From positions 1 through 61,788 of the forward strand of contig JAIDQZ010000023.1 in NCBI GenBank assembly GCA_029062005.1: DNA of 61,788 nucleotides, given 5' to 3'. The stretch is from Muribaculaceae bacterium (lineage in GTDB: Bacteria; Bacteroidota; Bacteroidia; Bacteroidales; Muribaculaceae). Numbering within the stretch: the stretch's first letter is position 1; each line of letters begins with the position of its first letter. Under the pieces are notes generated by a model that saw nothing but the letters and a program-made list of their open reading frames with translations, made no database searches and had not been told where the DNA came from. The translations under genes were made by a program, and so were the position numbers. Below, one piece after another: positions 18,513-28,398 of this stretch.

Positions 18513-19744
18513 AATATATTCTTACGTTGGTAGCCCTTTCAACGATGGCATTGAATTGCGGAGCTACCTATATGGATAAGTATCAGGCTGCTCAGGCTGA
18601 TCCTGAAATTGAAGTGCCTGATTCAACGGGGTTCAAGTTTACTGATGTAAAAGTCAATAAGACCACATCTGTCAAGGATCAGAACAAGTCGGGAACTTGC
18701 TGGGCTTTCTCCGGAACATCCATGATAGAAGATGACGTGATGAGAAAAGGAGGACCGGAACTTGACCTTTCTGAGATGTGGACCGTACGCAATTGCTATA
18801 TAGACAAGGCTAAGAAATTCATCAGTACCGGAGGAAAGATCAACTTCGCCCAGGGCGGATCTTTTGCCGATGTCACATATGCTATGGATAACTATGGAGC
18901 TGTGCCGGAAGAAGTATATGCCGGACTCAATTACGGAGAGGACAAGCACTCCCATTATGAGATGGCTGAAGCCTTGGAGGCTTATCTGAATGCTATAAAC
19001 AGAAATCCCAATAAGAGACTTTCTACGGCATGGTTGCCGGGTTTTGTAGCCATTCTTGACGCATATATGGGTCCGGCAGTGGAAAGTTTCACATACAATG
19101 GGAAAACGTATACTCCCGAGTCTTTTGCCAAGGCTATGAATATCGTGCCCGATGAGTATGTCTCATTCACAAGTTACACTCATCACCCCTTCTACAAGCC
19201 ATTTGCCCTTGAGATATCCGACAATTGGCTATGGTCGGAGAGTATTAATGTCCCGATGGAAGAGATGAAGAGGATCGTCGACGAGGCTCTTGACAATGGC
19301 TACACTATAGGATGGGCGGCAGATGTGAGTGAGAAGGGATTCAAATGGCGCAAGGGATATGCACTTCTTCCTGAGAAGAAAGCAATGGAAGATATGGACA
19401 ATGCAGAAGTCGCACGCTGGACACAGCTTTCTGATTCTGACCGTGATGCAATGCAATATGACATAAAGGGACCTGTAAAGGAACGCACCATCACTCAGGA
19501 GGATCGTCAGCGCACGTTTGAAAACCGTGAGACAACTGATGATCATGGCATGGTGATAGTCGGTTATGCCACTGATCAGGAAGGCAACCGATACTATAAG
19601 GTGAAGAACTCATGGGATACGAACCAGCTGTATGGTGGCTATCTCTACGTCTCGGAACCATACTTCCTTGAGAAGACCATTGATATTATGGTCAACAAGT
19701 CAGGAGTACCAAAGGATATCGCTAAGAAAGTCGGCTTGAAGTAA
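18509..19744 (+). CDS. Exported C1-family cysteine peptidase (PepC/bleomycin hydrolase-like)
   Basis: Papain-fold aminopeptidase of the C1B group. The catalytic triad is visible: C64 in QNKSGTCWAFS, H346 in DDHGMVIVGYA and N367 in VKNSWD, with the oxyanion glutamine Q58. Unlike cytoplasmic PepC, it starts with a signal peptide (about 1-19), placing it in the periplasm or outside. At 411 residues it is somewhat shorter than typical C1B members. The start codon overlaps the upstream transporter stop and rsmA follows after 3 nt, so translation is probably coupled. Confidence 0.88.
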   Translation: MKYILTLVALSTMALNCGATYMDKYQAAQADPEIEVPDSTGFKFTDVKVNKTTSVKDQNKSGTCWAFSGTSMIEDDVMRKGGPELDLSEMWTVRNCYIDKAKKFISTGGKINFAQGGSFADVTYAMDNYGAVPEEVYAGLNYGEDKHSHYEMAEALEAYLNAINRNPNKRLSTAWLPGFVAILDAYMGPAVESFTYNGKTYTPESFAKAMNIVPDEYVSFTSYTHHPFYKPFALEISDNWLWSESINVPMEEMKRIVDEALDNGYTIGWAADVSEKGFKWRKGYALLPEKKAMEDMDNAEVARWTQLSDSDRDAMQYDIKGPVKERTITQEDRQRTFENRETTDDHGMVIVGYATDQEGNRYYKVKNSWDTNQLYGGYLYVSEPYFLEKTIDIMVNKSGVPKDIAKKVGLK

Positions 19745-19747
19745 GGT

Positions 19748-20548
19748 ATGGAGGTCAAGGCAAAGAAAGCATTGGGGCAGCATTTCCTTACTGATCTGCC
19801 TACTGCCCGCCGGATAGCTGACACTATATCCGAGAGTCAGCTCATAGGATCATGCGGGGAGAAGAATGCTTCTGAATGGGGTATGCTCCCCGTTGTGGAG
19901 ATCGGTCCGGGAATGGGAGTTTTGACAGATTTTCTTGTAGCTGCCGGCAGAGATGTGACAGCGATCGAGATTGATCATGAAAGTGTTGAGTATCTCGGAA
20001 AATATAAAAAGGATATCAGGGTGATTGAAGGTGATTTCCTCCGTCTTGACCTTAACGAGGTCGTTCCGGGAGAAATAGCGCTTATAGGGAATTATCCCTA
20101 CAATATATCATCCCAGATCTTTTTCCGTGCCCTTGAATATAAGGAAAAAATTCCCGTGATTGCGGGAATGCTCCAGAAAGAGGTGGCGGAGCGCATATGC
20201 TCCGCTCCCGGTTCGAAGGTGTATGGTATTTTATCAGTGCTTCTTCAGGCTTGGTATGACTGTGAGTATCTTTTTACAGTTGAACCTGGTGTGTTTTCCC
20301 CTCCTCCGAAGGTCAGGAGCGGTGTATTGCGTCTTACCCGCAATTCTCGTAAGGATCTTGGGGTGGATGAGAAGAAGTTCAAGACTGTGGTGAAGACCGC
20401 CTTCGGACAGCGTCGTAAGACCCTCCGCAATTCTCTATCAGGCATGATCCCCCCGGGTAGCCCGCTCCTTGAAGACCCGATCCTGAAGGAGCGTCCCGAA
20501 CGCCTTTCCGTAGAGCAGTTTATATATATCACAAAAGCTCTCAGCTGA
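19748..20548 (+). CDS. rsmA: 16S rRNA dimethyladenosine transferase RsmA/KsgA
   Basis: Dimethylates the two adjacent adenosines in helix 45 of 16S rRNA. Motifs in the 266 residues: KALGQHFLTDLPTARRIAD at the N-terminus, the SAM-binding VVEIGPGMGVLTDFL, and the catalytic IGNYPYNISSQIFF (NxPY). The C-terminal part AFGQRRKTLRNSL is typical. It starts 3 nt after the peptidase stop and ends the run that began with nnr. Confidence 0.95.
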   Translation: MEVKAKKALGQHFLTDLPTARRIADTISESQLIGSCGEKNASEWGMLPVVEIGPGMGVLTDFLVAAGRDVTAIEIDHESVEYLGKYKKDIRVIEGDFLRLDLNEVVPGEIALIGNYPYNISSQIFFRALEYKEKIPVIAGMLQKEVAERICSAPGSKVYGILSVLLQAWYDCEYLFTVEPGVFSPPPKVRSGVLRLTRNSRKDLGVDEKKFKTVVKTAFGQRRKTLRNSLSGMIPPGSPLLEDPILKERPERLSVEQFIYITKALS

Positions 20549-20599
20549 ATTGTAAATAAATCTATTTTACTACGTCTTTAAGAAGTCTATTCTATTGTT

Positions 20600-21727
20600 A
20601 TGAATGAAACAGTTATGGATAATCCTAAACAATTAGGAACCTCGCATGACGAGGTCTTATTTTCGAAGGTGATAGATTATATGCGATTTCCGTTGATTGT
20701 AGGAGTTATTTTCATACATAATTATAGAATGGCAGATAATATGGAGGGAGTGGAGAGTTTCACTTCGACCAATTTGCCTATTTATTATTATGTGAGTAAT
20801 TTATTTTCCAATACATTGGCAAGTATTGCAGTCCCATTGTTTTTTTTTATATCTGGTTACTTATTCTTCTATAAGGTCAATTCGTTTTCAAGTACCACTT
20901 ATTTGTATAAACTGAAGAAACGTTTTAGGACTCTTTTAGTGCCATATATTTTCTGGAATTTATTATTGTATGTAGTCATATCGTTGGCAAGTTTACACCC
21001 AAAGACAGCGCCATTTGTCAGTGAATATGATTATAACATTTTTGAGGCATTTGTCGGAAAACTAAATTCTGCAGGAGCAGCTACATACCCCTTGGTGTAT
21101 CAATTATGGTTTATCCGTGATTTAATAGTATGTGTGATTATTTCTCCGTTAATATATTTTGTTATCACGAAACTGAGATATTTTGGGGTGATTCTCTTAG
21201 GTTTGGGCTGGTTTCTGGGTTATTCTATTCCTTTTATAGGAGGTAAGGTCATAAGTATGGTGGCGCTGTTCTTTTTCACTTTTGGATCATGGCTCAGCTA
21301 TCATAAGAATAATATGATTGCTTTGCTTAAGAACCTTAAATGGGTTGCTTTATCTTATCCGGTCATTATGATAATTGATCTTCTGACAAAACCAGAAGTT
21401 TATAATAGATACATACATCAGTTTGGTATTGTTGTTGGCATAATTGGTTGTTTCCTTTTGGTGGCATTATTAATTGAGAAATTTGATTTAAAGCCGGTAC
21501 CATTTCTTTCATCGGCATCATTTTTTATATTTGCAGTCCACGATCCATGGATATTATGGGTGTTAAGGAAAGTTATGTTTTCTGTATTCAATCCGCATTC
21601 AGACATTACAGTGACTATACTGTATTTTGCCGTAGTTTTAGTAGTAGTGCTTGTAGCATTGGCTGTCTATTGGATTTTGAAAAAATTGATGCCATCGTTT
21701 GCTTCAATAATATCCGGTGGTAGATAA
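20600..21727 (+). CDS. Acyltransferase 3 family membrane protein
   Basis: A 375-residue polytopic protein with about ten membrane segments. The N-terminal block IDYMRFPLIVGVIFIHNYRM matches the conserved arginine/histidine entry motif of acyltransferase 3 (OafA/NodX-like), and FFISGYLFF and KRFRTLLVPYIFWNLL are typical. Such enzymes usually O-acetylate glycans. It is AT-richer than rsmA and lies just beyond the terminator of the polysaccharide operon, on the opposite strand, so it may modify that polymer (inference). Confidence 0.85.
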   Translation: MNETVMDNPKQLGTSHDEVLFSKVIDYMRFPLIVGVIFIHNYRMADNMEGVESFTSTNLPIYYYVSNLFSNTLASIAVPLFFFISGYLFFYKVNSFSSTTYLYKLKKRFRTLLVPYIFWNLLLYVVISLASLHPKTAPFVSEYDYNIFEAFVGKLNSAGAATYPLVYQLWFIRDLIVCVIISPLIYFVITKLRYFGVILLGLGWFLGYSIPFIGGKVISMVALFFFTFGSWLSYHKNNMIALLKNLKWVALSYPVIMIIDLLTKPEVYNRYIHQFGIVVGIIGCFLLVALLIEKFDLKPVPFLSSASFFIFAVHDPWILWVLRKVMFSVFNPHSDITVTILYFAVVLVVVLVALAVYWILKKLMPSFASIISGGR

Positions 21728-21774
21728 TATCTTCGTTGGTATTTTGATGTAGCCCAATGTATACGGGTAGATAA

Positions 21775-21820
21775 TAAGCAAAAGCCGTTGACTTTTTTGA
21801 AAGTCAACGGCCTTTGCTTA
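21775..21820. terminator. Strong bidirectional terminator at the end of the polysaccharide operon
   Basis: A perfect 12-bp stem (21784-21795 with 21800-21811, loop TTTG) extends after one mismatch by another 8 bp (21775-21782 with 21813-21820). It lies between the convergent acyltransferase and DUF4422 genes. Confidence 0.85.
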
Positions 21821-21840
21821 GTATTTGAGCATGTCAGGAA

Positions 21841-22719
21841 CTAAATATTAGAATTATAATGACTCTTTCGGGGGAACAATAATCTATGGACTAAATTATA
21901 TCTTATGGCAATAAGAAAATTTTTGATATAAGTGCGAATGTTATTCTCATTGTCTAATCTGTCTTTGACCATTGCGATTGGCACTTTCATTGCTTTCAAT
22001 CTATTATGGTAAATATATACATTCAATAGATATTCTGACATATAGCCGAAAATCCTCGCTTGGTCTGAATATTGGGATATATGTACCCTACGTTCGACTT
22101 CAAAAAGCAGATCAAATAGCCATTTTGAATAATCCTGAAAGGTGTCATATTTCATTATAAACATGTTACAGCTGGAAAACTTATTATTCTGATACATGAT
22201 TTTATAATAGCTCTGCCAATATTCCGGATACTTTTCTTTGATTACCCCTTCCAAAATGTCCAAATCATTCGGAATACGATATTGCCTATAGTGCATTGCC
22301 CCACAAAATGAATGTATATGAGGTTTTGCCACTATGACATCATATTTTGAAAATATCTTGTCTAAATCAGGAAGTTTCGGAAAATTCTTTTCGATATCTT
22401 GCGAAGTGGTATCAAAAATATTGGTCCCGTAGGGAAGTTTATGAGAAAAATCAAAATATCTCCTGTAGTGATTTAGACCAATATATTTACTATGTGGTCC
22501 GTTTTTCCAAAGCCAGTAGTGACCGGTAAGCTCACAGAAGTTTGGATTTTTGGTGGATATTGAGTCTCCGGTATCGTCTCCTTGAATTCCCAAGTCAACT
22601 TTTGCGTTAGCTTTGCCTACTTGTAGGGGGAGGAATCCGGCTCCTTTGTGATAATAGTCTTGTTTATGGCAACATACTATAATCGACAAATCGTTTTCTT
22701 CTGGTTTCTTATTTTCCAT
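21841..22719 (-). CDS. DUF4422 protein (probable glycosyltransferase)
   Basis: A 292-residue protein of the DUF4422 family, found in polysaccharide loci and thought to be glycosyltransferases. Visible family blocks are LSIIVCCHKQDYYHKG, LQVGKANAKVDLGIQGDDTGDSIS, the CELTGHYWLWKN segment, IGLNHYRRYFDF, VIVAKPH and a distal CNMFIMKYDTFQDYSKWLFDLLFEVE. It is the last gene of the minus-strand operon and overlaps the glf stop by 11 nt. The sugar transferred is unknown; since glf precedes it, galactofuranose is a reasonable guess only. Confidence 0.82.
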   Translation of the reverse strand: MENKKPEENDLSIIVCCHKQDYYHKGAGFLPLQVGKANAKVDLGIQGDDTGDSISTKNPNFCELTGHYWLWKNGPHSKYIGLNHYRRYFDFSHKLPYGTNIFDTTSQDIEKNFPKLPDLDKIFSKYDVIVAKPHIHSFCGAMHYRQYRIPNDLDILEGVIKEKYPEYWQSYYKIMYQNNKFSSCNMFIMKYDTFQDYSKWLFDLLFEVERRVHISQYSDQARIFGYMSEYLLNVYIYHNRLKAMKVPIAMVKDRLDNENNIRTYIKNFLIAIRYNLVHRLLFPRKSHYNSNI

Positions 22720-23848
22720 TTGTTTTGAAAAAATTTTGAACCTTCGCTATAATGGGGGCCATGTCATAATACTTATATTCTGCCAGTCTCCCTCCGAATA
22801 TCACATTTTGTTCCTTATTTGCCAATTCTTTATATTGTTCGTACACTTTCTGATTGCGATCGTCATTGACGGGATAAAATGGCTCCATGCCATCGTGCCA
22901 TTCAGTAGAGTATTCTTCAGAAATGACTGTCTTGGGATTATCGTAGACTGCATTCCCGAACATCTCGAAATGCTTATGCTCGATGACTCTTGTGTATGGG
23001 ACATCTGCCGACGTATAATTTACTACTGCATTCCCCTGATGATTGGCTTCATCGAGAACTTTTGTGTCAAAATATACTGTCCTATATTCGAGTTTCCCGA
23101 ATCGGTAATCATAGAACTCATCAATCTTGCCTGTGAAAACAATCTTATCAGAAATGGACTCCCAATACTCGCGGGAATTGAAAAAGTCTGTATCCAGTTT
23201 GACGTCTATACCGTCGAGAAGTCCGTCTATGAGCCTGTTGTATCCACCGATTGGTATCCCTTGGTAATCGTCATTGAAATAGTTGTTGTCAAAGGTCAGA
23301 CGCACCGGAAGGCGTCTTATGATAAAGCCTGGAAGGTCAATGCACTTACGCCCCCATTGCTTTTCCGTATATCCTTTGATCAATTGCTCATATATATTTT
23401 TTCCGATGAGGGTAAGCGCCTGCTCTTCAAGATTACGCGGCTCTGTCACGCCTGCAGACCGCATCTTGTCAACAGCCTCCTTTCGCTGTTCATCCAGCTT
23501 CTTCTGTGCCTCTTCAGGTGTCTTGACTCCCCACATCTGATAAAAAGTGTTCATATTGAAAGGGAGGTTGTAAAGCTTGCCGTCGGGTGCCTGAGCCACC
23601 GGACAGTTTGTATATCGGTTGAAAGGTACAATCGAGTTGACAAAATCCCATACATCCTTGTCAGATGTGTGGAATATATGGGGTCCATACTTATGCACGT
23701 TAATGCCCTCGACTTCTTCACAATAGATATTCCCTCCTGCATGTGGTCGTTTATCGATCACAAGGCATCGTTTGCCCTGCTTATGGGCGAGGTGAGCGAA
23801 GGTCGCACCGAATAGTCCGGCTCCAACTATCAGGTAGTCGTATTGCAT
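22709..23848 (-). CDS. glf: UDP-galactopyranose mutase
   Basis: FAD enzyme converting UDP-galactopyranose to UDP-galactofuranose, so the polymer probably contains Galf. The 379-residue protein has the N-terminal dinucleotide motif DYLIVGAGLFGATFAH, the family blocks GGNIYCEEVEGINVHKYGPHIFHT and KGYTEKQWGRKC, and C-terminal GGRLAEYKYYDM. It overlaps the DUF4422 gene by 11 nt and is 29 bp downstream of the GT8-like gene. Confidence 0.96.
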   Translation of the reverse strand: MQYDYLIVGAGLFGATFAHLAHKQGKRCLVIDKRPHAGGNIYCEEVEGINVHKYGPHIFHTSDKDVWDFVNSIVPFNRYTNCPVAQAPDGKLYNLPFNMNTFYQMWGVKTPEEAQKKLDEQRKEAVDKMRSAGVTEPRNLEEQALTLIGKNIYEQLIKGYTEKQWGRKCIDLPGFIIRRLPVRLTFDNNYFNDDYQGIPIGGYNRLIDGLLDGIDVKLDTDFFNSREYWESISDKIVFTGKIDEFYDYRFGKLEYRTVYFDTKVLDEANHQGNAVVNYTSADVPYTRVIEHKHFEMFGNAVYDNPKTVISEEYSTEWHDGMEPFYPVNDDRNQKVYEQYKELANKEQNVIFGGRLAEYKYYDMAPIIAKVQNFFKTNGK

Positions 23849-23877
23849 AGATAAAAATGTGTTTTAAAATGACTTTA

Positions 23878-24861
23878 TCAGTGATGCAATTTGCTTTTTA
23901 CCTTGGAATAAAATGAAAAAAAACGTTCCATTGCCATATCTCGATCTTTCTTAAAGAATTGTTTGATAAAGAATGAGTAGGTAAGTGTATGAAAAAAATT
24001 AATTTCTTTACCCGCAAAGCAATGTGTTACTTCGGCAAGTCCCTTAAAAGGATCTCTGATCACTTCAATTATTTCAGTCGGAATTTTTCCTGTTTTTTTT
24101 ATATCCAGGAAGATCTCTTTTTCATTAAGTAAAAATAATTGTTTGTCATTGCTCCTGCTCGGATTTGTACATAGGTAATGAACGATGTAGGCATCTTTTA
24201 AATACCTTATACCATGCTTCAATTCGCAATTCCACTCATGTTCAAGTTTATGTATAGGATAACCCGATTCAATATTGGTAACCTCCAGAGAAGGCTGATC
24301 CATCTTTACACCTTTTTGATAACCTTTAAGGTAATTTTCGTTCCATCTTTTATAGAAATCCCGGGTGAAATCGTTATCCTTTACCAATATGACACCGCTA
24401 TTGAAATATACGGTCTCTTTTGATATATCCACTCCAAGCTTTCTTGTATCCCGGATGCATATATATCTGTATGGATTATGTGCAAAATCTGAATGAGAAT
24501 CCCAGCATGCGCATAGCGAGGAAGATTCATTGTCGATATTCGAAAGATCCTTTACCACGATGGTGTCGCAATCAATAAACAAGAAATCCCCATCAACATA
24601 ATTTCTTGCATTTGTCTTTAATAGTCTTGATCTTTTCTGTCCCGGCAATTCCGGATCCAACGGTATGGATATTATTTCATCTGCATATTTTGTCTCCTCT
24701 TTCCTTACGTCTTTAAAGGATTCATATGTCTTTTCATCTGTCAGAATAGTGATATGACATTCCGGCATCTGCATTTTTGCAGAAAACATCGACACATAAC
24801 CCTGTTCTAAGTATATGTCTTTCTCATCACTGACAATTACATATAATAACTTAGTTTTCAT
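23878..24861 (-). CDS. GT8-like glycosyltransferase
   Basis: A probable GT-A retaining glycosyltransferase of 327 residues starting KTKLLYVIVSDEKD after the initiator. It has the metal-binding DxD in LFIDCDTIVV, FNSGVILVKDNDFTRDF of the GT8 type, and a distal MDQPSLE acceptor-side motif. The reading frame stays open upstream to 25092, but that stretch lies inside rfbB on the same strand, in another frame, and does not resemble the family. ATG 24861 leaves a normal 58-bp gap after the rfbB stop. The sugar is unknown. Confidence 0.85.
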   Translation of the reverse strand: MKTKLLYVIVSDEKDIYLEQGYVSMFSAKMQMPECHITILTDEKTYESFKDVRKEETKYADEIISIPLDPELPGQKRSRLLKTNARNYVDGDFLFIDCDTIVVKDLSNIDNESSSLCACWDSHSDFAHNPYRYICIRDTRKLGVDISKETVYFNSGVILVKDNDFTRDFYKRWNENYLKGYQKGVKMDQPSLEVTNIESGYPIHKLEHEWNCELKHGIRYLKDAYIVHYLCTNPSRSNDKQLFLLNEKEIFLDIKKTGKIPTEIIEVIRDPFKGLAEVTHCFAGKEINFFHTLTYSFFIKQFFKKDRDMAMERFFSFYSKVKSKLHH

Positions 24862-24919
24862 GCAGATTCGAAATTTAGAGACGTCGATCAGTCCACTTGC
24901 GGTGAGAAGACGACCGGTG

Positions 24920-26050
24920 TCATCGGTTTTTGTACATATCGTCGTAATAGCGTTCGTATTCGCCCGATGTGATATTGTCCATCCACTCCTGATTGTCAAG
25001 ATACCAGCGGACTGTCTTCTCAATGCCTTCTTCAAACTGCAGGCTTGGCTCCCACCCGAGTTCAGACTGAAGCTTGCGGCTGTCGATGGCATAGCGCATA
25101 TCGTGACCGAGACGGTCTGTGACGAATGTTATGAGTTTCTCAGACTCTCCTTCCGGATTGCCGAGAAGTCTGTCGACAGTCCTGATAATAACTTTTATGA
25201 GGTCGATATTCTTCCACTCGTTGAAACCGCCGATATTATAAGTGTCGGCGATTTTCCCCTTATGGAAGATCAGGTCTATGGCGCGTGCGTGATCCTCCAC
25301 AAAAAGCCAGTCGCGTACGTTCTCACCCTTGCCATACACAGGCAGAGTCTTACCATGGCGGATGTTGTTGATAAACAAAGGTATCAGTTTCTCGGGGAAT
25401 TGATATGGTCCGTAATTGTTAGAGCAGTTGGTCACGATGGTCGGCATGCCGTATGTGTCGTGATATGCTCGCACAAAATGATCGCTGCTCGCCTTTGAGG
25501 CTGAGTAGGGAGAATGGGGATTGTATTTTGTAGTTTCAAGAAAGAATTCCGTGCCGTAAGCCATGTCATCCTCGCTCGAAGCCTTGGTGGTGAAGGGTGC
25601 GGGGACACCTTCCGGATGAGTCAGCTCAAGAGCGCCATACACTTCATCGGTAGAGATATGGTAGAAGCGTTTGCCTTCATATTTATTAGGAAGTGCTTCC
25701 CAATATTCTTTTGCGGCCTGAAGCAGTGCAAGAGTTCCCATCACGTTAGTCCGGGCAAACGTGAACGGATCCCTGATTGAGCGGTCCACGTGACTCTCGG
25801 CAGCAAGATGTATTATGCCGTCTATCTCATATTCCCTCACAATCCTGCGCATTTCATCAAGATCAGCGATGTCTGCCCTTACGAAAGTATAGTTTGGTTT
25901 GACCTCCACGTCCTTAAGGTTGGCGAGATTGCCTGCGTAAGTCAGTTTGTCAAGATTGACAATATGATATTCCGGATATTTATTGACGAAGAGGCGTACC
26001 ACATGGCTCCCTATGAAGCCTGCGCCGCCTGTGATGAGAATGTTCTTCAT
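24920..26050 (-). CDS. rfbB: dTDP-glucose 4,6-dehydratase
   Basis: Second step of dTDP-L-rhamnose synthesis. The 376-residue short-chain dehydrogenase has GGAGFIGSHVVRLF at the N-terminus, HLAAESHVDRSI, the catalytic region HISTDEVYGAL, and YSASKASSDHFVRAYH with the YxxxK pair. It comes last in the rfbA-C-D-B order read on the minus strand, 32 bp after rfbD. Confidence 0.97.
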   Translation of the reverse strand: MKNILITGGAGFIGSHVVRLFVNKYPEYHIVNLDKLTYAGNLANLKDVEVKPNYTFVRADIADLDEMRRIVREYEIDGIIHLAAESHVDRSIRDPFTFARTNVMGTLALLQAAKEYWEALPNKYEGKRFYHISTDEVYGALELTHPEGVPAPFTTKASSEDDMAYGTEFFLETTKYNPHSPYSASKASSDHFVRAYHDTYGMPTIVTNCSNNYGPYQFPEKLIPLFINNIRHGKTLPVYGKGENVRDWLFVEDHARAIDLIFHKGKIADTYNIGGFNEWKNIDLIKVIIRTVDRLLGNPEGESEKLITFVTDRLGHDMRYAIDSRKLQSELGWEPSLQFEEGIEKTVRWYLDNQEWMDNITSGEYERYYDDMYKNR

Positions 26051-26082
26051 CTTAATTATAATTATAAATGATTAATGATGAA

Positions 26083-26970
26083 TTATTTCGAGAGATTGGA
26101 AATACATTTTTTGAGTGAATCTGTCCAATATGGCACTTTCATGCCAAATGTATTCTTGAACTTGGTCTTGTCAAGCACTGAATATGAAGGGCGCGTGACC
26201 GGAGAAGGGAACTCATCACTATGGCATGGCTGGATGTCGCAGTCTTTGTTACCCGTGATTGATGCTATCGCTTTTGTGAAGTCATACCATGAGCAAACTC
26301 CTTCGTTAGAGTAGTGATAAAAGCCTTCGTTTTCGTCCGTCAGTCGATGTTCAACTATATGGAATATAGCGTCGGCAAGATCCTGAGCATATGTAGGTGT
26401 GCCTACCTGATCGAATACGACATTCAACTGAGGTCTTGAAGAAGTCAGTTCCATCATGGTCTTCACGAAGTTTTTACCGTATTCTGAGTAAAGCCATGCC
26501 GTACGGAAGATCAATGCCTTCACTCCGGATTCTACAATCTGCTGCTCGCCATGCAGTTTTGTAAGTCCATAGATCCCTGTCGGATTTACAGGCTCTTCTT
26601 CTGTGCGTGGTGTGTTTCCTTCAGCTCCTCCGAATACATAGTCGGTTGAGATATGTATCAGCGTACCTTCGTTATCTTTCAAGGCATCAGCTAAGTTCCT
26701 TACCGCTTTTGCATTAAGCGTTTCCGCGAATTCCCGGTCTGTTTCCGCCTTTTCTACATTAGTGTATGCCGCGCAGTTTATGATAAGCTTTATAGCCTTG
26801 TCCGATACCATTTTCTTGACAGCATCTGCATCTGTAATGTCCAGTTCGGCTACATCTGTGAAGATGTATGTGTCGTGCGTGTCATGCTGTGAGTTTTTCG
26901 AGGCGTTTTCAACGGCGTTCCGCATGCAGTTGCCAAGTTGTCCGTTGGCACCTGTTACAAGTATATTCAT
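26083..26970 (-). CDS. rfbD: dTDP-4-dehydrorhamnose reductase
   Basis: NAD(P)H-dependent last step to dTDP-L-rhamnose. The 295-residue protein shows ILVTGANGQLGN, NCAAYTNVEKAETD, HISTDYVFGG and YGLTKLHGEQ (catalytic YxxxK). Its start overlaps the rfbC stop by 4 nt. Confidence 0.96.
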   Translation of the reverse strand: MNILVTGANGQLGNCMRNAVENASKNSQHDTHDTYIFTDVAELDITDADAVKKMVSDKAIKLIINCAAYTNVEKAETDREFAETLNAKAVRNLADALKDNEGTLIHISTDYVFGGAEGNTPRTEEEPVNPTGIYGLTKLHGEQQIVESGVKALIFRTAWLYSEYGKNFVKTMMELTSSRPQLNVVFDQVGTPTYAQDLADAIFHIVEHRLTDENEGFYHYSNEGVCSWYDFTKAIASITGNKDCDIQPCHSDEFPSPVTRPSYSVLDKTKFKNTFGMKVPYWTDSLKKCISNLSK

Positions 26971-27521
26971 ATTTCAAATGGAGTTAGGAAATCCTTGAGG
27001 TTAGGATGCTTTGTATCCTTTTCAGAAAGGATTGCATTTGCCGGATCGATGTGCCAGTCTATGCCAAGAGTCGGATCAAGGATGGATATGCCACCGTCTG
27101 CCTCCGGATGATAGTAGTTGTCACATTTATATTGGAAAATGGCTGTGTCACTGAGCACTGCGAATCCGTGGGCAAATCCGTGTGGGATGAAAAACTGCCT
27201 GTGGTTTGCTTCTGAGAGTTCCACGGCGACATGTTTCCCATAAGTAGGAGATCCTTTTCTTATATCTACAGCTACATCAAGAACAGCCCCTTTGACACAT
27301 CTTACCAATTTTGCCTGGCAAAAAGGTGGACGTTGAAAATGTAGACCTCTGATCACTCCGAAGCTGGAACAAGATTCATTGTCCTGAACGAATTCAGTGT
27401 CAGCTACATTTTCGTCAAACCATCTTTTGGAATAAGACTCAAAGAAATAGCCTCTTGCATCAGTGAATACTTTTGGTTCAAGTATCTTTAGTCCTTCTAT
27501 TTCAGTGTCTATTATTTTCAT
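26967..27521 (-). CDS. rfbC: dTDP-4-dehydrorhamnose 3,5-epimerase
   Basis: Cupin-fold epimerase of dTDP-4-keto-6-deoxyglucose. At 184 residues it has standard length. Motifs: [29 protein letters not shown] with the catalytic histidine, [11 protein letters not shown] and [10 protein letters not shown]. Its start lies 20 nt inside rfbA; the strong N-terminal match ([16 protein letters not shown]) supports that start. Confidence 0.97.
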   Translation of the reverse strand: MKIIDTEIEGLKILEPKVFTDARGYFFESYSKRWFDENVADTEFVQDNESCSSFGVIRGLHFQRPPFCQAKLVRCVKGAVLDVAVDIRKGSPTYGKHVAVELSEANHRQFFIPHGFAHGFAVLSDTAIFQYKCDNYYHPEADGGISILDPTLGIDWHIDPANAILSEKDTKHPNLKDFLTPFEI

Positions 27522-28392
27522 CCGTTGCTAATTTTATTAGATATTGTCCATATTGGTTTTTAAGCATCGGCCTGGCGATTTCGATAAGTTTTTCTTTCGA
27601 GATCCATCCATGGCGGAAAGCGATACCTTCGAGGCAGGCTATCTTAAGACCCTGTCTTTTCTCAAGCACTTCTACATATATGGATGCTTCTGCCAGAGAA
27701 TCGTGGGTGCCGGTGTCGAGCCATGCGAATCCACGCGGGAGAGTGCTTACCTTCAGAGCTCCATCCTTTAGAAATTCCTGATTTACTGTAGTGATCTCAA
27801 GTTCTCCACGCGCAGATGGTCTGATGCTTGATGCTATATCCACAACCTTGTTGGGATAAAAATATAGTCCTACGACTGCGTAGTTCGACTTGGGATGTTC
27901 AGGCTTCTCTTCAATGGAAAGACAATTTCCATTATTGTCAAACTCGGCCACGCCGTATCTTTCAGGATCATTCACCCAATATCCGAATACTGTAGCCTTT
28001 TTTTGAGCTTCTACAGTTGCTACTGCATCTTTAAGAATTTGTGAGAAATTAGCACCGTGAAAAATGTTGTCACCAAGTACAAGGCATACGGAATCATTTC
28101 CAATGAATTCCTTTCCGATTATGAAAGCCTGTGCAAGTCCGTCTGGCGATGGCTGTTCGGCATAAGAAAAATTCACACCATAATCAGAACCGTCACCGAG
28201 CAGGCGCTTGAACCCCGGGAGGTCTTGAGGGGTGGAAATAATAAGTATATCCCTTATTCCGGCAAGCATCAGTGTAGAGATGGGGTAATAGACCATCGGC
28301 TTGTCGAAGATAGGGAGAAGCTGCTTGCTGACTCCTTTCGTGATGGGATATAATCTTGTGCCGGATCCTCCGGCGAGAACGATGCCTTTCAT
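27502..28392 (-). CDS. rfbA: Glucose-1-phosphate thymidylyltransferase
   Basis: Makes dTDP-glucose from glucose-1-phosphate and dTTP. The 296-residue protein begins [19 protein letters not shown] (nucleotide-binding), with [20 protein letters not shown] and [13 protein letters not shown]. It is first of the four rhamnose genes, 6 nt after the LicD gene, which ties the rhamnose genes to the LicD block in one transcript. Confidence 0.97.
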   Translation of the reverse strand: MKGIVLAGGSGTRLYPITKGVSKQLLPIFDKPMVYYPISTLMLAGIRDILIISTPQDLPGFKRLLGDGSDYGVNFSYAEQPSPDGLAQAFIIGKEFIGNDSVCLVLGDNIFHGANFSQILKDAVATVEAQKKATVFGYWVNDPERYGVAEFDNNGNCLSIEEKPEHPKSNYAVVGLYFYPNKVVDIASSIRPSARGELEITTVNQEFLKDGALKVSTLPRGFAWLDTGTHDSLAEASIYVEVLEKRQGLKIACLEGIAFRHGWISKEKLIEIARPMLKNQYGQYLIKLATDENNRH

Positions 28393-28398
28393 GGTTCG

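Noticed and set aside
24862..25092. Upstream extension of the GT8-like gene
   Set aside because: The open frame continues, but it overlaps the end of rfbB on the same strand and encodes nothing family-like; ATG 24861 starts exactly at the conserved N-terminus.
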